From contig JAJRYV010000134.1 in assembly GCA_024275575.1 (NCBI GenBank), positions 140,297 to 204,296 of the forward strand: a DNA stretch of 64,000 nucleotides, in the 5' to 3' direction. Positions 42,697-51,378 of the stretch are shown piece after piece. Within the stretch, counting starts at the first letter, position 1; every line of letters begins with the position of its first letter. Below the pieces are notes generated by a model. The model ran no database searches, was not told the DNA's origin, and saw nothing but the letters and a program-made list of their open reading frames with translations. The stretch is from a bacterium (GTDB lineage Bacteria > Zhuqueibacterota > Zhuqueibacteria > Zhuqueibacterales > Geothermadaptataceae). The translations under genes and the position numbers were made by a program.

Positions 42697-42951
42697 ATGG
42701 CTCATAAAAAAGGTGTGGGTAGTTCGAAAAACGGTCGTGATTCGAATCCCCAATATCTCGGCGTCAAGCGGTTCGACGGTCAGACCGTTACCGCCGGTAG
42801 CATACTCGTCCGTCAGCGCGGCACCCGGATTCATCCCGGTGAAAATGTGAAAAAAGGACGTGACGATACATTGTTCGCCACCATCGACGGCGCGGTCAAG
42901 TTTGAACGCAAAGGCCGCTCACGAAAAGTGGTTAATGTTTTCGAAAAGTAA
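42697..42951 (+). CDS. rpmA: 50S ribosomal protein L27
   Basis: L27 near the peptidyl-transferase centre. The 84 residues read [20 protein letters not shown], then [20 protein letters not shown]. It begins directly with AHKKG, so it has no Firmicute-type cleavable N-terminal extension. Confidence 0.97.
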   Translation: MAHKKGVGSSKNGRDSNPQYLGVKRFDGQTVTAGSILVRQRGTRIHPGENVKKGRDDTLFATIDGAVKFERKGRSRKVVNVFEK

Positions 42952-42957
42952 ATATAG

Positions 42958-42994
42958 AAAGCCAATAGATTCTGATCTGTTGGCTTTTTCTTTT
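42958..42994 (+). terminator. Intrinsic terminator after rpmA
   Basis: AAAGCCAATAGA / TCTGTTGGCTTT, a 12-bp stem with one G-T pair and loop TTCTGA, followed by a T-rich run TTCTTTT. It ends the rng-rplU-rpmA transcript. Confidence 0.9.
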
Positions 42995-43199
42995 GGAAAA
43001 TTAATAACTGCTATCGAATAAGTTAATTTGGATTAAACGATTGTTTCGTGTACATTTAGCTCGATTAATAAATATTAGTTCATTATCCTTTAAATTAAAT
43101 TTTCGTTTCTTACATCCCCATTGAGCAGGAAATTTCCTTTATTCCTTCAACATTCGCAAGTAAGAAAATCCACAGAACCGTTCAGGATTAGGAGTTTCT

Positions 43200-44123
43200 A
43201 TGAAAATATCTGTAATTGGCGCAGGGAATGTCGGTGCTACATGTGCCCAGCGTGTCGCCGAAAAAGAATTGGCGAACGAAGTGGTCCTCGTTGATATCAT
43301 TGATGGCGTTCCCCAGGGTAAAGGTTTGGACATGTGGGAATCCGCACCGGTAGAAGGTTTTGATACGCGCATCATCGGTACCAACGGTTATGAAGAAACA
43401 AAAGATTCCAGCATCGTTATCATCACTGCCGGGCTGGCGCGCAAACCGGGAATGAGCCGCGATGATTTGCGCGACAAAAATGCCGGCATCGTGAAAGGTA
43501 TTTCCGAGCAGGTTGCCAGGTTTTCTCCTGATGCCAAAATCATTCTCGTCACCAATCCACTGGACGTGATGACTTATGTCGCCTTCAAAACCACCGGTTT
43601 TGATTCGAAAAATGTTTTTGGCCAGGCAGGCGTGCTCGATACCGCTCGCTACCGTACTTTTCTTTCCATGGAACTGGGCATTTCCGTCAACGATATTCAG
43701 GCCATGGTGCTCGGCGGCCACGGTGACGATATGGTCCCACTGCTCAGTTATACCACCGTCTCGGGTATTCCTATCACCCAACTTGTGCCGCAAGACCGGC
43801 TTGATGCTATCGTCGACCGTACACGCAAAGGCGGCGGTGAAATCGTGAAATTCCTCAAAACCGGCAGCGCTTTTTATGCCCCCTCGGCAGCCGCCGTGGA
43901 AATGGCAGAAGCCGTTGTGCGCGATAAAAAACGCCTGTTACCCTGCAGCGCCTGGTTGAGTGGTGAATTCGGCATTGAAAATACCTACGTCGGTGTACCG
44001 GTCATTCTCGGCAAAGACGGCGTCGAAAAAATCGTTGAAATCGAATTGACCGACGCAGAAAAAGAAATGCTGCACGCCTCGGCAAATTCGGTGAAAAAGA
44101 ATATTTCACAACTCGATATTTGA
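43200..44123 (+). CDS. mdh: Malate dehydrogenase (LDH-like type)
   Basis: Oxidises malate to oxaloacetate with NAD in the TCA cycle. The 307 residues show the Rossmann motif GAGNVGATCA near residue 7, the Asp that favours NAD (VVLVDIIDG), the catalytic loop with ARKPGMSRDDL and VLGGHGDDMVPL. Arg in the loop after AGLARK indicates malate rather than lactate. Start ATG behind AGGAG. Confidence 0.95.
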   Translation: MKISVIGAGNVGATCAQRVAEKELANEVVLVDIIDGVPQGKGLDMWESAPVEGFDTRIIGTNGYEETKDSSIVIITAGLARKPGMSRDDLRDKNAGIVKGISEQVARFSPDAKIILVTNPLDVMTYVAFKTTGFDSKNVFGQAGVLDTARYRTFLSMELGISVNDIQAMVLGGHGDDMVPLLSYTTVSGIPITQLVPQDRLDAIVDRTRKGGGEIVKFLKTGSAFYAPSAAAVEMAEAVVRDKKRLLPCSAWLSGEFGIENTYVGVPVILGKDGVEKIVEIELTDAEKEMLHASANSVKKNISQLDI

Positions 44124-44172
44124 TTCAATATTGATTCCGTCGCTGCAAGTGATGGAATCAATCCCCTGACAA

Positions 44173-44252
44173 ACGTGCGTCGCACTTTCCTTTTGAGCGA
44201 ATCGTAATTTCAAAAAGACAACGCACAGAACACGGGAAGTGCGTCGCACGTG
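44173..44252. repeat. Inverted pair around GTGCGTCGCAC
   Basis: ACGTGCGTCGCACTTTCC at 44173 and GGGAAGTGCGTCGCACGT at 44235 are near-perfect inverted copies (16 of 18). Each contains the odd palindrome GTGCGTCGCAC (44175-44185 and 44239-44249), 64 bp apart. It could be a regulatory site pair or the ends of a small mobile repeat. Confidence 0.5.
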
Positions 44253-44379
44253 TCTCCTCATAACCAGCCTTCACGTATCAATCATGATCGTTTTTTCCTG
44301 TATTAACCTGATTATTTTCATAGAATATCAACAATTCAAGATTCATTTATAAAACCGATAATGAACCTGGTTCGAAAAA

Positions 44380-44484
44380 ATGACTGAAGACATTCGCTGG
44401 AAACAGCGCTTTGCAAATCACCAAAAAGCCCTGGCTCAATTGCAGAAATTTATCGACAAAGGCGAGTTATCCGAGCTGGAATGA
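44380..44484 (+). pseudogene. Nucleotidyltransferase substrate-binding (HI0074-like) fragment
   Basis: 34-residue stub MTEDIRWKQRFANHQKALAQ ... LSELE, ending in TGA. It matches the N-terminus of HI0074/HepT-like proteins (RWKQRFxNxQKALxQL), which are normally over 120 aa. The rest is missing, so this is a decayed partner gene of a nucleotidyltransferase pair. Confidence 0.65.
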
Positions 44485-44616
44485 GTGTTTATTATCCGTT
44501 ATTCACATCGTTGAAAAGCAAATTTTTACACAAAAGGCAAATTGGTGTAAAAAACCGGAATTGAAGCGTTTTATTTTTCAACTTCATTTTAAAAAAATAT
44601 CTGAGGTAGGAACAAA

Positions 44617-44832
44617 ATGAAATTAGAACTAACAGCATGCCCGGTTTGTGGATGCAGTATTAACAAAATCCGCGAGGACTGGGATGGAAGTTTTAAAAAC
44701 CAAAAATATGTTGTTCCCGATTTAGAGTATTATCGATGTAAGAACTGTGGCGAGGAGGTCTATCCCCGCGAGGCAATGCAAAAGAATGAGGCTTGTTCAC
44801 CTGCTTTTCGGACATTAACTTCGGCCGAATAG
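44617..44832 (+). CDS. YgiT/MqsA-like zinc-finger protein
   Basis: 71 aa with CPVCGCSINKIREDWDGSFK and YRCKNCGEEVYPREAMQKN: the two CxxC pairs and EEVYPREA seen in YgiT-type zinc domains, which are often antitoxins with a downstream HTH. Here the product is only the zinc domain. No toxin gene is recognisable next to it. GAGGTAGG precedes the ATG. Function is therefore uncertain. Confidence 0.65.
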   Translation: MKLELTACPVCGCSINKIREDWDGSFKNQKYVVPDLEYYRCKNCGEEVYPREAMQKNEACSPAFRTLTSAE

Positions 44833-44842
44833 TGGGGTTTAA

Positions 44843-44941
44843 AATTCTGAATGCTCTATAGAAATCGCAGAAGCGATTTTGTATGGTTCTCGCACCAAAG
44901 AGAATTATAAACCTGCTTCAGATATCGATCTTGCTGTTTAG
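44843..44941 (+). pseudogene. Nucleotidyltransferase (MNT) domain fragment
   Basis: The open frame EIAEAILYGSRTKENYKPAS then DIDLAV, ended by TAG, shows the GS-x(n)-DxD motif of minimal nucleotidyltransferases such as HI0073/MntA. It lacks most of the domain and a start codon. Together with the stub at 44380 it is what remains of an NTase/HEPN-type gene pair. Confidence 0.6.
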
Positions 44942-45246
44942 CATCATATTGATAATGGGGATTTAATTATGCATATTGAACGGTTTGGGTTTGTGTTTTA
45001 TAGGGGAAACTTACCTTGCAGAACACTGCAATAAATTAAAATCTTTGGCGCTATTTTAACGCGCATTTCCCGAATAATATTGCTACACTTTGTTATAATT
45101 ACAGCTCCGGGCTTCCTTCATATCAAATGAACGAGAGCTTTATATCGTCAAGAAATTCCGATAAAACGACGATGTACGCTGGTATTTTTTAGTTGATTTT
45201 CTCCTGCTCTTCCAACAAGAACTATGCCACTCACCCTAAAATCGTC
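44942..45246. other. Intergenic region, no gene seen
   Basis: About 300 nt of AT-rich sequence between the decayed patch and the gatC promoter. It has an isolated extended -10-like motif TGTTATAAT (45091-45099) without a -35, and no ORF that I recognise. Confidence 0.4.
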
Positions 45247-45275
45247 TTGACATACAATCGGGATTATTCTATATT
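45247..45275 (+). promoter_or_regulatory. Strong sigma-70-type promoter for the gatC-kdsB operon
   Basis: Perfect TTGACA, 17-nt spacer, TATATT (5 of 6). Transcription would begin near 45282, 58 nt before gatC. It is the best promoter match in the window. Confidence 0.85.
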
Positions 45276-45339
45276 ACGCCTTGTTGAAAATCAACCGGGG
45301 GCAGCGGTTGTACTTTTTTTATCAGAAACGAGCGTAAAA

Positions 45340-45630
45340 ATGAGCATATCCATCGAAGACGTCAAACGTACGGCACAGTTAGCCCGCCTCGAATTTTCTC
45401 AAGAAGAATTGCAAAACATGACGAAAGAAATGGCGGCAATTCTTGCTTATGTTGAAAAACTGGAAGAGCTGGATCTGGACGGTCTGCCGGAAACAGTACA
45501 CGTGCTGCAGCTCACCAATGTTTTTCGTGAAGATATCGTCAAGCCCGGATTATCCAATGTAGAGGCTCTTGCCAATGCGCCGAAAACGAAAAAGGGTTAT
45601 TTTAGTGTGCCCAAGGTCATCGGCGAATGA
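45340..45630 (+). CDS. gatC: Asp/Glu-tRNA amidotransferase subunit GatC
   Basis: Small subunit that clamps GatA/GatB in the tRNA-dependent amidation pathway. The 96 residues contain ISIEDVKRTAQLARLEFSQE, then FREDIVKPGLSNVEALANAP and KGYFSVPKVI, all typical. The track ORF starts earlier, but ATG 45340 gives normal length and lies after the promoter. It overlaps kdsB by 4 nt; gatA and gatB are not in the window. Confidence 0.93.
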   Translation: MSISIEDVKRTAQLARLEFSQEELQNMTKEMAAILAYVEKLEELDLDGLPETVHVLQLTNVFREDIVKPGLSNVEALANAPKTKKGYFSVPKVIGE

Positions 45631-46385
45631 GCACAGCTGTCGGCATCATTCCTGCGCGTTATTCCTCGACGCGTTTTCCCGGCAAACCGCTGGCGCAAAT
45701 TGGCAATAAACCGATGATTCAGCATGTTTATGAATGCGCCGGTCAGGCAAAACGGTTGCAAAAAGTGATTGTCGCCACCGATGATGAACGTATCGAACAA
45801 GCCGTCGCAGCGTTCGGTGGTGAATACGTACGCACTCGCGCCGATCACAAAACCGGCAGCGACCGCATCGCCGAGGTCGCGGAAAATTTACCGTTTGATT
45901 TCATCGTTAATATTCAGGGGGACGAACCTTTCGTCGATGCGCAGGCGATCGACAAAACCGTCACGCTGTTAGAAAATTCGCCTGAAGCAGCGATCAGTAC
46001 CCTGGTGGCGCCGATCACTAATGCGGTGGAATTAAGCAACCCTGCTGTTGTAAAAGTTGTGCTCAATCACAAAAATGAAGCGCTTTATTTTTCCCGCGCC
46101 ATCATTCCTTTTAACCGTGATGAAAAAAAGATTGAAAACTGGCCGGTTGGGACAAGCTATTACCAGCACGTGGGCTTCTATGTTTACCGCAAAGAAATTC
46201 TGATGCAGTTTGTCCGTTGGCCGCAGGGCGAACTGGAAAAAATAGAAAATTTGGAGCAACTGCGTTTGTTAGAAAACAACTATAAAATCGTTTGTGCCGA
46301 AGTGCCGGAAACAGCGATATGCGTCGACACACCGGAAGATTTACAGCGTGCGCAACAATACTGGAAGGAATTGCAGCGTGTCTGA
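45627..46385 (+). CDS. kdsB: 3-deoxy-manno-octulosonate cytidylyltransferase (CMP-Kdo synthetase)
   Basis: Activates Kdo with CTP before transfer to lipid A. The 252 residues contain GIIPARYSSTRFPGKPLAQI at the N-terminus, RADHKTGSDRIAEVAE, NIQGDEPFVD and GFYVYRKEIL. Its CTP comes from pyrG, whose GTG start overlaps the kdsB stop. Confidence 0.95.
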   Translation: MSTAVGIIPARYSSTRFPGKPLAQIGNKPMIQHVYECAGQAKRLQKVIVATDDERIEQAVAAFGGEYVRTRADHKTGSDRIAEVAENLPFDFIVNIQGDEPFVDAQAIDKTVTLLENSPEAAISTLVAPITNAVELSNPAVVKVVLNHKNEALYFSRAIIPFNRDEKKIENWPVGTSYYQHVGFYVYRKEILMQFVRWPQGELEKIENLEQLRLLENNYKIVCAEVPETAICVDTPEDLQRAQQYWKELQRV

Positions 46386-47718
46386 GGATAAAAAGACAAA
46401 ATATATTTTCATCACCGGCGGTGTTGTTTCAGCGTTGGGCAAAGGCATTGCCGCAGCTTCGATCGGCAGCCTGCTGCAGGCTCGCGGCCTGAGCGTAACG
46501 ATGCTTAAATTCGACCCCTATATCAACGTCGATCCCGGTACCATGAGTCCCTATCAACACGGTGAAGTGTACGTCACCAACGATGGCGCTGAAACGGATT
46601 TGGACCTCGGCCACTACGAGCGCTTTCTCGATGTCGATATGACCCAGCGCAATAACGCAACAACAGGGCAGGTCTACAACGAAGTGATCGCCCGGGAACG
46701 CCGCGGCGATTATCTCGGCAAAACAGTGCAGGTCATTCCCCATATCACCAACGAAATCAAGAGCCGTATTCATGCTGCGACAAAAACAGTCGACAATTGC
46801 CAGATTCTCATCGTCGAAGTCGGCGGTACTGTGGGGGATATCGAAAGCTTGCCGTTTGTTGAAGCGATCCGCCAGTTTTGCCTGGAAGAGGGGCAGGAAA
46901 ACGCCTTTATTATTCATCTGACACTTGTTCCCTATGTGAAAACAGCGGGTGAATTCAAAACAAAACCGACGCAGCACAGTGTGATGCGTCTGCGTGAGAT
47001 CGGCCTGCAACCCAATGCACTACTCTGCCGCTGTGAATCGCCGGTGGGAAAAGAATTGCGTGATAAAATCGGCCTGTTCTGCAATGTGAAACCGAGTCAC
47101 GTTATCAGTGCGCCGGATCTTGATTCGATCTACAAAATCCCTCAGCGCTTTGAAAAAAACGGCCTGGGTGAAATTATCGCCAAACATCTCGGCCTTGCCT
47201 GCAAAAGGCCCAATTTAAAATCGTGGGAAAAGCTGGCGCAAAAAATCGAGAATCTAAGCAAAGATGTGGACATCGCAATTTGCGGTAAATACGTCGGATT
47301 GAAAGATTCCTACAAAAGCATAATCGAAGCATTTGTGCATGCGGGGGTTGAAAATGACACGAAAGTTAATTTGCACTGGCTTGACATGGAAGAAATAGAG
47401 AAGCACGGCATCTCCGATCAATTCGACGGCCTTGATGGTATGTTGATCTGCCCGGGTTTCGGCAGCCGCGGCACTGAGGGCAAAATCATGTCGGCTAAAT
47501 TTGCCCGGATTAACAAATTACCGTTTTTGGGTATTTGTCTCGGCCTGCAGTGTGCAACGATCGAATTTGCCCGCAATGTCTGTAATTTGCAGAGCGCCAA
47601 CAGTGTTGAATTCGACGAGGCAAGCCCGCATCCGGTGATCGATTTGATGGAAACACAAATTGATATTTCGCAAATGGGCGGCACTATGCGTCTGGGTGCT
47701 TACGCCTGTGTGTTGTAA
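46378..47718 (+). CDS. pyrG: CTP synthase, interrupted by an in-frame stop
   Basis: Makes CTP from UTP with glutamine nitrogen. The synthetase domain (FITGGVVSALGKGIAAASIG, LKFDPYINVDPGTMSPYQHG) and the first part of the glutaminase domain (nucleophile Cys in LGICLGLQ) are intact. The frame then stops at TAA (47716-47718) after GAYACVL, where homologues continue with Lys and about 97 more residues. The stop removes the catalytic His and Glu. Start: GTG 46378, overlapping kdsB; the longer track ORF lies within kdsB. Confidence 0.9.
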   Translation: MSEDKKTKYIFITGGVVSALGKGIAAASIGSLLQARGLSVTMLKFDPYINVDPGTMSPYQHGEVYVTNDGAETDLDLGHYERFLDVDMTQRNNATTGQVYNEVIARERRGDYLGKTVQVIPHITNEIKSRIHAATKTVDNCQILIVEVGGTVGDIESLPFVEAIRQFCLEEGQENAFIIHLTLVPYVKTAGEFKTKPTQHSVMRLREIGLQPNALLCRCESPVGKELRDKIGLFCNVKPSHVISAPDLDSIYKIPQRFEKNGLGEIIAKHLGLACKRPNLKSWEKLAQKIENLSKDVDIAICGKYVGLKDSYKSIIEAFVHAGVENDTKVNLHWLDMEEIEKHGISDQFDGLDGMLICPGFGSRGTEGKIMSAKFARINKLPFLGICLGLQCATIEFARNVCNLQSANSVEFDEASPHPVIDLMETQIDISQMGGTMRLGAYACVL

Positions 47719-48015
47719 AAAGGCTCAAAAGCTCATGCGGCCTACAGGACGAATGAAATCAGCGAGCGCCACCGCCACCGCTATGAGGTGAATAACAAAT
47801 ATCGTGATATTTTGCAAAAACATGGCCTGAAAATGGCCGGAACAAATCCGCAAACCGGGCTTGTCGAGATTATCGAACTCGAAGAGCATCCGTGGTTTAT
47901 CGGTGTGCAGTTTCATCCGGAGCTGAAATCACGGGCTTTGCGGGCGCATCCATTATTTCGTGAATTTGTTGCTGCGGCGCTGCATTATCGGAAGAGAAGA
48001 AGCGTGGCAAAGTGA
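47719..48015 (+). pseudogene. pyrG: PyrG C-terminal segment after the in-frame stop
   Basis: In the same frame as the upstream part, with 98 further codons: [36 protein letters not shown] and [13 protein letters not shown], which include the His and Glu of the glutaminase triad. The sequence is otherwise well conserved, so the break looks recent or a sequencing error. The only start-like codon is GTG 47788, which would be too late for a useful domain. Confidence 0.85.
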
Positions 48016-48044
48016 AAATTATAAAACCGGAAAAGAAAGAATTT

Positions 48045-48893
48045 ATGAAAAACAGCAATAAAACCCGGCTTGTTGAAGTCGGAAATGTCAAAATCGGTGC
48101 AGGAAATCCCATGGTGCTTATCTGTGGGCCGTGTGTCATCGAAGATGCTGAGACCATGCAACGTGCTGCCGACGGCATCTGTGAAATTGCTGCACGCCTG
48201 AATTTGCCACTCATTTTCAAATCATCTTATGTCAAGGATAACCGCTCGAGCGAGCTCAGCTATCAGGGCCCGGGGCTGGAAAAAGGCCTGGAAATTCTCG
48301 CTGCCATCCGGGAAAAATATCAGGTGCCGGTCTTGTCTGATGTGCACACGCCGGAGGAAGCCCGCACTGCTGCCGCCGTATTGGATGTGCTGCAAATTCC
48401 GGCCTATCTTTCGATGCAGACCTCGTTGGCCATCGCCGCTGGAGAGACTGGTAAAGTGGTCAATGTGAAAAAAGGGCAGTTTCTCGACCCTGCCGATATG
48501 GAAAAAGTCATCGGTAAAATCGAGCGCAGCGGCAATAAAAATATTTTACTCACCGAACGCGGTGCGGCATTTGGTTATCACAACCTGGTCGTCGACATGC
48601 GGTCACTGGTGACCATGCGGCAGTTGGGCTATCCGGTGGTCTACGATCCGACACACAGCGTCCGGGTTTACGGCGTTTCATCGGCCGATCCGGCGGGCGG
48701 CAGGCCGGAATTCATCCCGGCTTTAACGCGCGCGGGTGTAGCCACCGGCATCGATGCACTTTTTATCGAAAGCCACCCCTGCGTTTCCGAGGCAAAATGT
48801 GATGCTGCCAGTCAGTGGCCACTGGAGAAGCTGGAAAGTCTGCTGCGCCAGGCTAAAGAAATTGACGCTGTCACCAGAGCACAGGATTATTGA
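48045..48893 (+). CDS. kdsA: 3-deoxy-8-phosphooctulonate synthase
   Basis: Condenses PEP and arabinose-5-phosphate to Kdo-8-phosphate. The 282 residues contain LICGPCVIEDAETM, FKSSYVKDNRSS, LSDVHTPEEA and DPTHSVRVYG. The Cys in GPCVIE (Asn in E. coli) indicates the metal-dependent class II enzyme. GTG 48012 overlapping pyrG is a possible alternative start; ATG 48045 matches family N-termini better. Confidence 0.95.
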   Translation: MKNSNKTRLVEVGNVKIGAGNPMVLICGPCVIEDAETMQRAADGICEIAARLNLPLIFKSSYVKDNRSSELSYQGPGLEKGLEILAAIREKYQVPVLSDVHTPEEARTAAAVLDVLQIPAYLSMQTSLAIAAGETGKVVNVKKGQFLDPADMEKVIGKIERSGNKNILLTERGAAFGYHNLVVDMRSLVTMRQLGYPVVYDPTHSVRVYGVSSADPAGGRPEFIPALTRAGVATGIDALFIESHPCVSEAKCDAASQWPLEKLESLLRQAKEIDAVTRAQDY

Positions 48894-48895
48894 AA

Positions 48896-49909
48896 ATGCG
48901 CAACAAAGGTTCGGCAAGACAAGTGGATAAAGCGCCGATGGATAGCCGTGAAAAGAGCATCGATGATGCGCAACGGGTGCTGCGCATCGAGGCAGCCGCT
49001 GTGGCGGCGTTAGAATCGCGTATTGGATCGACTTTTGCTCAAGTCGTCGATTTGATCTACGAATGCGAAGGCCGGGCCATCGTCACCGGTATCGGCAAAA
49101 GCGGCATTATCGGTAAAAAAATAGCAGCCACTATGAGCAGCACCGGCACACCGGCTTTTTTTCTGCATGCCACCGAAGCGTTGCATGGCGATCTCGGCAT
49201 GCTGCGGCCGGAAGATGTCGTGCTCTGTATTTCCAAAAGCGGTAGCAATTCCGAGTTCGATTTTTTGATACCGCAATTCCGCCGTCTCGGCGTGCGCATC
49301 GTGGCGTTTGCCGGTAATATGAAAAGCTACCTGGCGAAAAATGCCGATTTTGTCCTTGATATTTCTGTTGAGGAGGAGGCCTGCCCGTTGGATCTGGCGC
49401 CGACAGCGAGTTCGACTGCGACTTTGGCGATGGGTGATGCCCTGGCAATCGCGTTGCTGGGCAGACGTCATTTTAGCATCGAAGATTTCGCTTTTCGCCA
49501 TCCGGGCGGGGTGCTGGGCCGCCGCCTACTTTTGCGTGTCGACGATCTCATCGATAAGAATCGTATTCCCGTGGTCACGCCGGAAACCGGTTTTGATCAG
49601 GTTTTGGCCGAAATTTCCCACAAACGCTACGGCGCAACCTGTGTCGTCGATGAAACCGGCGCGCTGATCGGTTTCATTACCGATGGTGATCTGCGGCGAA
49701 TTCTACGTAAAAAATCTGATCATTTCAGGATTCGGGCGTGCGATATCATGACTGCAGAACCGAAAACCATGGCCCCGGGAACGATGGCCGTCGAAGCATT
49801 GGCCACGATGGAAGACTTCAGTATTACCCATGTCGTCATTACAGATGAGGTGAAAAGACCGCTGGGTCTGGTGCATATTCACGATCTTATCAAAGCCGGG
49901 ATTGCCTGA
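48896..49909 (+). CDS. kdsD: Arabinose-5-phosphate isomerase (KpsF/KdsD family)
   Basis: Makes arabinose-5-phosphate from ribulose-5-phosphate for KdsA. The SIS domain (GIGKSGIIGKKIAATMSSTG; FLHATEALHGDLGM) is followed by two CBS domains (VVDETGALIGFITDGDLRRI; VVITDEVKRPLGLVHIHDLI). ATG 48896 gives 337 aa; ATG 48938 would give 323 aa and is also plausible. It lies 2 nt after kdsA and is followed at once by the acyltransferase. Confidence 0.93.
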   Translation: MRNKGSARQVDKAPMDSREKSIDDAQRVLRIEAAAVAALESRIGSTFAQVVDLIYECEGRAIVTGIGKSGIIGKKIAATMSSTGTPAFFLHATEALHGDLGMLRPEDVVLCISKSGSNSEFDFLIPQFRRLGVRIVAFAGNMKSYLAKNADFVLDISVEEEACPLDLAPTASSTATLAMGDALAIALLGRRHFSIEDFAFRHPGGVLGRRLLLRVDDLIDKNRIPVVTPETGFDQVLAEISHKRYGATCVVDETGALIGFITDGDLRRILRKKSDHFRIRACDIMTAEPKTMAPGTMAVEALATMEDFSITHVVITDEVKRPLGLVHIHDLIKAGIA

Positions 49910-49912
49910 AAA

Positions 49913-50824
49913 ATGAAAAGCCGGCGCTGGGTGAAGAAGAGTAAAAACACGCTGATTTTTGTCCTGGTTTTGCTGCTGGTAAAATTCATTCGTGCACTTC
50001 CGGAAAAAACAGCCCAGACTTTTATGCGTTTTATGGGGCGACTGGCATTCCGGGTTGCGGCCGGCGAACGGCAAAAGGTTTTGCGAAATTTGCAACGGGT
50101 TTTCGGTGAAAACCTCGACGAAGTGCAACGCTCTGCCAAAGCGGAGAAAATATTTCAACATATTGCCGTTAACGGCGCTGCTGCCCTGTGGATTCCGAAT
50201 TATATTGCTGATGGTCTGGAAAACCGGGTACATGTCACCGGCATGGAACACCTCGAAGAAGCCCTGGCCCGTGGGAAAGGCGTGCTTGGTTTAACAGGGC
50301 ATATCGGTTCGTGGGAATTGCTGGCAGCGTTTATCGCACAGTCCGGTATTCCACTCGCTGTTGTGGGCAAAAAAATTTATGATAAACGCATCGATAAATT
50401 GCTCGTCGGCTGGCGCAAAGAAGCCGGTATGATCAATATCCCTCGCGATGGCGCTGCCCGCCGCATGCTGCAGTGGCTCAAACAGGGCAAGATGCTTGGT
50501 GTGCTCATCGATCAGGATACCAATGTTGAGAGTGAATTTGTTTCTTTTATGGGACATTTGGCGCGCACACCCATCGCACCGATGTTGCTGGCGCAGCGGA
50601 TGGATTCAGCGATCGTGCCCATGGCGATTAACATGCAGCATGACGGCAGTCATCAAGTGACGATTTTGCCGGAGTTGATGCTCGAACCTGATGATAAAAC
50701 TGTGGAAACGCGGCGAAAAAATCTCGCCCGCTGCAATGCCGCTTTGGAAAAACTAATCGCACTCGACGACAGCCAATGGGTCTGGATGCATGAGCGCTGG
50801 AAATCACAGCCGAAAGCAAAATAA
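49913..50824 (+). CDS. Lipid A biosynthesis acyltransferase (LpxL/HtrB family)
   Basis: Membrane-anchored acyltransferase that would add a secondary acyl chain to lipid A. The 303 residues have an N-terminal hydrophobic span (TLIFVLVLLLVKFI) and the catalytic H-x4-E motif in TGHIGSWELLA near residue 125, then GKMLGVLIDQDTNVES and FMGHLARTPIAPMLLAQR. Its position is where kdsC often lies in other bacteria; kdsC is not seen here. Confidence 0.88.
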   Translation: MKSRRWVKKSKNTLIFVLVLLLVKFIRALPEKTAQTFMRFMGRLAFRVAAGERQKVLRNLQRVFGENLDEVQRSAKAEKIFQHIAVNGAAALWIPNYIADGLENRVHVTGMEHLEEALARGKGVLGLTGHIGSWELLAAFIAQSGIPLAVVGKKIYDKRIDKLLVGWRKEAGMINIPRDGAARRMLQWLKQGKMLGVLIDQDTNVESEFVSFMGHLARTPIAPMLLAQRMDSAIVPMAINMQHDGSHQVTILPELMLEPDDKTVETRRKNLARCNAALEKLIALDDSQWVWMHERWKSQPKAK

Positions 50825-50907
50825 CACTTGAAGATAAGCCCTCTGGTTATCGAGTCAACAGCAAGCGGTAAATATATTATCCATCCGGGCATCGCTGTCA
50901 AATTAAG

Positions 50908-51028
50908 GTAACTATTCAGCGCACCAGGCGGACGCTGAGCTTGCCAAAGCGGGATATTTTCTCAATTGTCCGAAACGTGCTTTCGGCAAGCTCAAGGAAC
51001 GCTTCTCTAGCACACGCTGAATAGTTAC
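50908..51028. mobile_element. 121-bp MITE with 14-bp terminal inverted repeats (IS66-like ends)
   Basis: GTAACTATTCAGCG begins the element and CGCTGAATAGTTAC ends it, an exact 14-bp inverted repeat. The 8-bp duplication AAATTAAG flanks both sides (50900-50907 and 51029-51036). Inside, GAGCTTGCC and GGCAAGCTC form a second imperfect inverted repeat, so the whole piece can fold. There is no ORF. GTAA tips and 8-bp duplications are features of the IS66 family, so a transposase from an IS66 element elsewhere could have moved it. Confidence 0.88.
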
Positions 51029-51036
51029 AAATTAAG

Positions 51037-51378
51037 AGCGTAAACTATTTGAAAACAATGATGATAGAATGTCCGCAGCGGAATGAATCCCGCAGCTATT
51101 TTTATATAAACTTAAGAATGCCGAGCAGGTAACTGGATAAGCAGAAATAAGCCCGGTGATTTTTAATGGCTGTTGGTGCGATGGTGCTATTCGATTTTGT
51201 CCCTGTATGCAAAAAATGAACCAAATTTTACTTAGTGATTATCAATATTTTTTTGCATATTCGTGGAATGCCAGCGCGACCAATTTCCGGAATTCCACAG
51301 CAATTCCAAATCATAATATTTGGTTTAATGCAGGATTAGCAAAAATCTCCTGCCTGATGATTTATTAAATAATAGAAA
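51037..51378. other. Intergenic region between MITE and lptC
   Basis: About 340 nt, AT-rich, without a credible gene. It contains GGAATGAATCCCGCAGCT near 51078, similar to a segment at 31913. A promoter for the lptC operon may lie here, but no convincing -35/-10 pair was found. Confidence 0.4.

Noticed and set aside
44411-44620. 69-aa ORF overlapping the substrate-binding stub
   Set aside because: It is mostly an alternate frame of the stub, with no family features and no ribosome site.
47716-47718. TAA in pyrG as a reassigned sense codon
   Set aside because: TAA ends many other genes in this window (for example rpsL, tuf, hslU), so the code is standard.
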